Part shown: piece after piece, positions 56,948-58,891 of the stretch | Layout: each line of letters opens with the position of its first letter | Position numbering within the stretch: position 1 is the first letter of the stretch | NCBI GenBank assembly: GCA_002395085.1 | Contig: DGVV01000087.1 | Coordinates: 1 to 58,891 of the forward strand | Source: Ruminococcus sp. UBA4275 | GTDB lineage: Bacteria; Bacillota; Clostridia; Oscillospirales; Ruminococcaceae | DNA length: 58,891 nt | Direction of reading: 5' to 3' | Made by a program: the position numbers and the translations under genes | The notes under the pieces: model-generated | Databases searched by the model: none | What the model was told of the DNA's origin: nothing | Seen by the model: the letters and a program-made list of their open reading frames with translations, nothing else

Positions 56948-58615
56948 TTATCCCGCATTGACGTGCAGGAACAGCATCGGATTATAGTTCACGCCGTTGA
57001 TGCGCACCTCAAAATGCAGATGCGGTCCTGTGGAGTGACCGGTCGTGCCGACCAGTGCAATCACCTGCCCGCTTTGCACCTGCTGCCCCGTCTCTACCAG
57101 CAGCGCACAGGAATGCGCATAAAGCGTCTCATAGCCGTCCTGATGATCCACGATGACGAAATTGCCGTAACTGTCATTCCAGCCCGCATAGCGCACCACA
57201 CCGGCTGCGCCCGCAAAGATATACGAACCCTCCGCCGCACCGATGTCAATGCCGCGGTGATTGCGCGTGCCGCCGAATACATCGGTGATTCTGCCGCCGT
57301 CCACCGGCCAGAGATACCTGCCGTCACCGTCAATGACTGTATCGGTGCTGTAGGGCTTTGCCGCATACGTTCCCTTGCCGATGATCTCATCCACCGGCGG
57401 AGAAAGCAGTGTTGTTTTCAGTGTGGTTCTGCCGGTTTCCGCACCGTCCGTATAGGTGATGCGGACAGTATTCTGCTTTTCGCCGTTCTCGCCGCGCCGC
57501 AGCACCTTCGATGTTCCGACCGGCAGTTCTGCGGTATCGACTGTCTCCGAGTCATAGGGAATCGCGGTATAAGTGACCGCTGTTTTCGTATACAGAATCG
57601 GCAGATAATGCGTCTCAACCGGAACGGTCACGCGCATGGCAACCGGAATCAGGTCTTCCAGTTCCGGATTCAGGGCGCGGATGGTTTCCGGCGTTGTCGT
57701 AAAACGGTCTGCAACGGAATAGATCGTTTCGGATGCACCGGCGGTATAGGTGCGTTTTTTGCGCGTCACGGCAGTCAGCTTGCGGATGAGTTCACTGGTA
57801 TCCGTGAGATTCTCCGCCAGATATGTGCCGCGTTCATAGGTAATCTCATCCGCATACCAGACATCCTCCGCAGCTTTGCCGAGTGCATTGGCGTATCGGC
57901 TGAGATTCTGCGTCAGCGCCTCCTCCACCGGATGCTGATCCCGCACTGCACCTGCAAATTCGCCGTTGACATAAACGCCGCAGCCGTCGATCAGGGCGAT
58001 GTTCTGACTGCGCAGCATTTTGTCAGCAAGTTCGCCTGCATTCAGAATCGGAGAATAGCCATCGTATGTCTCCAGCCGGAGCGACCGCGCAAAATTGATC
58101 TCGTAGCTGGCTTCGGCAGTATACGAGAGCCGCTTCCGGACAATTTCTTCTGCACGGATATAATCCTGTTCCTCCGCAATTTTACCTATCGGTTCGCCGT
58201 TCAGCGTGACGGCAATATCATAGCTTTGATTGATCGTATGGCTCACGACTGCAAACAGTATGCCGCAGCAGGCTGCCGGTACGGCAAAGCGTGCCAGCGG
58301 ATACAGCACACCGGTTTCACTCAGCAGTACCGTGCCAAGCATCCGCAGGACAGAGGCAATCCAGCCCGTGACGCTGCCGTTTTTCGGGCGTTTCCATTCA
58401 CGCCGGATCTCCTCGGCAGCTTCACTGTGCAGCAGAATCGGCTGCCGCAGCATACGGCCGATCAGCCGCAGCACACGCATACAGCCGTGCGCAAAATCGT
58501 GCAGGAAGCGAACCGCCGCTTTCCACAGAGTATGCAGGGCGCGCGGGATCCATCGGAAGACGCTTTCACCGCATTGCCCTAAAAATGCCAGCGGCGAGAG
58601 CGGGGAAAACTGCAT
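56948..58615 (-). CDS. M23 metallopeptidase with LysM and G5 domains, 555 aa
   Basis: A long basic N-terminal region (about 1-108) precedes a membrane anchor (about 110-125), then an external part with a LysM (about 287-332, TYTAGASETIYSVADRF to MRVTVPV), a G5-like domain (about 342-415) and a C-terminal LytM/M23 peptidase with zinc ligands in NHRGIDIG (about His453, Asp457) and HLHFE (about His534). It probably cuts peptide cross-bridges during wall growth or sporulation (SpoIIQ/CwlP-like architectures are known). ATG at 58615 with AAAGGAG is preferred. The ~110-residue amphipathic N-terminus before the anchor is unusual. Confidence 0.92.
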   Translation of the reverse strand: MQFSPLSPLAFLGQCGESVFRWIPRALHTLWKAAVRFLHDFAHGCMRVLRLIGRMLRQPILLHSEAAEEIRREWKRPKNGSVTGWIASVLRMLGTVLLSETGVLYPLARFAVPAACCGILFAVVSHTINQSYDIAVTLNGEPIGKIAEEQDYIRAEEIVRKRLSYTAEASYEINFARSLRLETYDGYSPILNAGELADKMLRSQNIALIDGCGVYVNGEFAGAVRDQHPVEEALTQNLSRYANALGKAAEDVWYADEITYERGTYLAENLTDTSELIRKLTAVTRKKRTYTAGASETIYSVADRFTTTPETIRALNPELEDLIPVAMRVTVPVETHYLPILYTKTAVTYTAIPYDSETVDTAELPVGTSKVLRRGENGEKQNTVRITYTDGAETGRTTLKTTLLSPPVDEIIGKGTYAAKPYSTDTVIDGDGRYLWPVDGGRITDVFGGTRNHRGIDIGAAEGSYIFAGAAGVVRYAGWNDSYGNFVIVDHQDGYETLYAHSCALLVETGQQVQSGQVIALVGTTGHSTGPHLHFEVRINGVNYNPMLFLHVNAG

Positions 58616-58655
58616 TGGGAGAACACTCCTTTCTCTTTGTACACATTCATAGTAA

Positions 58656-58685
58656 ATTATACACACATTTCTTCCGGAAATGCAA
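58656..58685 (-). promoter_or_regulatory. Promoter of the M23 peptidase gene
   Basis: TTGCAT (complement of 58680-58685), 18-nt spacer, TATAAT (complement of 58656-58661), start near 58649, leader about 34 nt. Confidence 0.6.
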
Positions 58686-58864
58686 GAGATGTGCAAAAAG
58701 TTTATCGCTTTGCACAGGCTTTGGCAAATTTGCCGTGCAAATGTTATGGATTTGTTTTGATTCGCGGATCATTTCATGGTTCAGGCAGCGAATCAAGGAT
58801 CTGCTTCCGCGGACACCCTTCCTGCCAAACGCCCGCATACAAAAAACTGATCCCCGAAAAATCA

Positions 58865-58889
58865 AAACCACCCGTTGAACGGGTGGTTT
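58865..58889 (-). terminator. Stem-loop at the window edge, probable terminator
   Basis: AAACCACCCGT (58865-58875) pairs with ACGGGTGGTTT (58879-58889), an 11-bp stem with a 3-nt loop. On the minus strand it runs on into TTTTGATTTTT, so it probably ends a minus-strand gene that lies to the right of the window. Confidence 0.55.
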
Positions 58890-58891
58890 GC

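Noticed and set aside
58865..58889. IS200/IS605-type end hairpin
   Set aside because: The stem resembles transposon subterminal hairpins, but no transposase is visible and the T-rich continuation on the minus strand suits a terminator; the window ends here.

Overview
The window is a chromosomal housekeeping region of a low-GC-phylum (Firmicutes/Clostridia) bacterium, most likely a member of the Oscillospiraceae/Ruminococcus group. This rests on gene content and order: an mraZ-led dcw cluster, the pyrH-frr-uppS-cdsA-dxr-rseP-ispG-polC block typical of Firmicutes, a PolC-type replicase, meso-DAP-type MurE, HisZ+short HisG, and Spo0H-like sigma factor. Threonine-rich low-complexity tails also fit ruminococci. 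The species is inferred, not read directly. I see no IS element, prophage, CRISPR array or resistance island.

Layout. 1-5.6 kb (minus strand): a DIP1984-type protein, a DUF4317 protein, a zinc-ribbon protein, a SigH-like sigma factor with a structured leader, an orphan class I fumarase/tartrate dehydratase beta subunit and a long DivIVA-like coiled-coil protein preceded by a possible leader peptide. 5.6-20.9 kb (minus strand): cell division and wall genes, read from a consensus promoter at 20927-20955: mraZ, rsmH, ftsL, a PASTA class B PBP, murE, mraY, ftsW, a Nudix hydrolase, murG, murA, ftsQ, then ftsZ with its own promoter and terminator. murD, murC, murF, murB and ftsA are absent from the cluster. 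20.9-22.0 kb: a noncoding divergent spacer with palindromic repeats, including a 92-bp duplicated unit.

22-36.3 kb (plus strand): pyrH, frr, uppS, cdsA, dxr, a CPBP protease homologue, rseP, three tandem paralogous membrane proteins of unknown function, ispG, a small unknown protein and polC. Together these supply UMP, ribosome recycling, undecaprenyl and CDP-DAG lipid precursors, MEP-pathway isoprenoids and the replicase. 36.3-41.4 kb (plus): a methyltransferase, then hisZ-hisG-hisD-hisC. 41.4-46.0 kb (minus): ligA, a double-GNAT protein, a cysteine-rich clostridial protein and hisI-hisE. 46.3-47.0 kb (plus): two small unknown genes from a perfect consensus promoter. 47.0-55.2 kb (minus): a run from a PBP1A-type peptidoglycan synthase through a spermidine-synthase-like membrane protein, a THUMP methyltransferase and lysA, then an iron-sulfur flavoprotein and an RluA-type pseudouridine synthase. 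55.3-56.5 kb (plus): a BofC-like anchored protein and a membrane protein. 56.6-58.9 kb (minus): tRNA-Thr, tRNA-Tyr and a LysM/G5/M23 cell wall peptidase.

The most unusual items are the three-paralog membrane protein cluster between rseP and ispG, the palindromic array upstream of pyrH, a set of mutually exclusive RNA pairings in front of cdsA, DnaA-box-like repeats between murA and ftsQ, and a perfect promoter pointing antisense into the dcw cluster. All functional statements are from reading sequence motifs; no database search was run.
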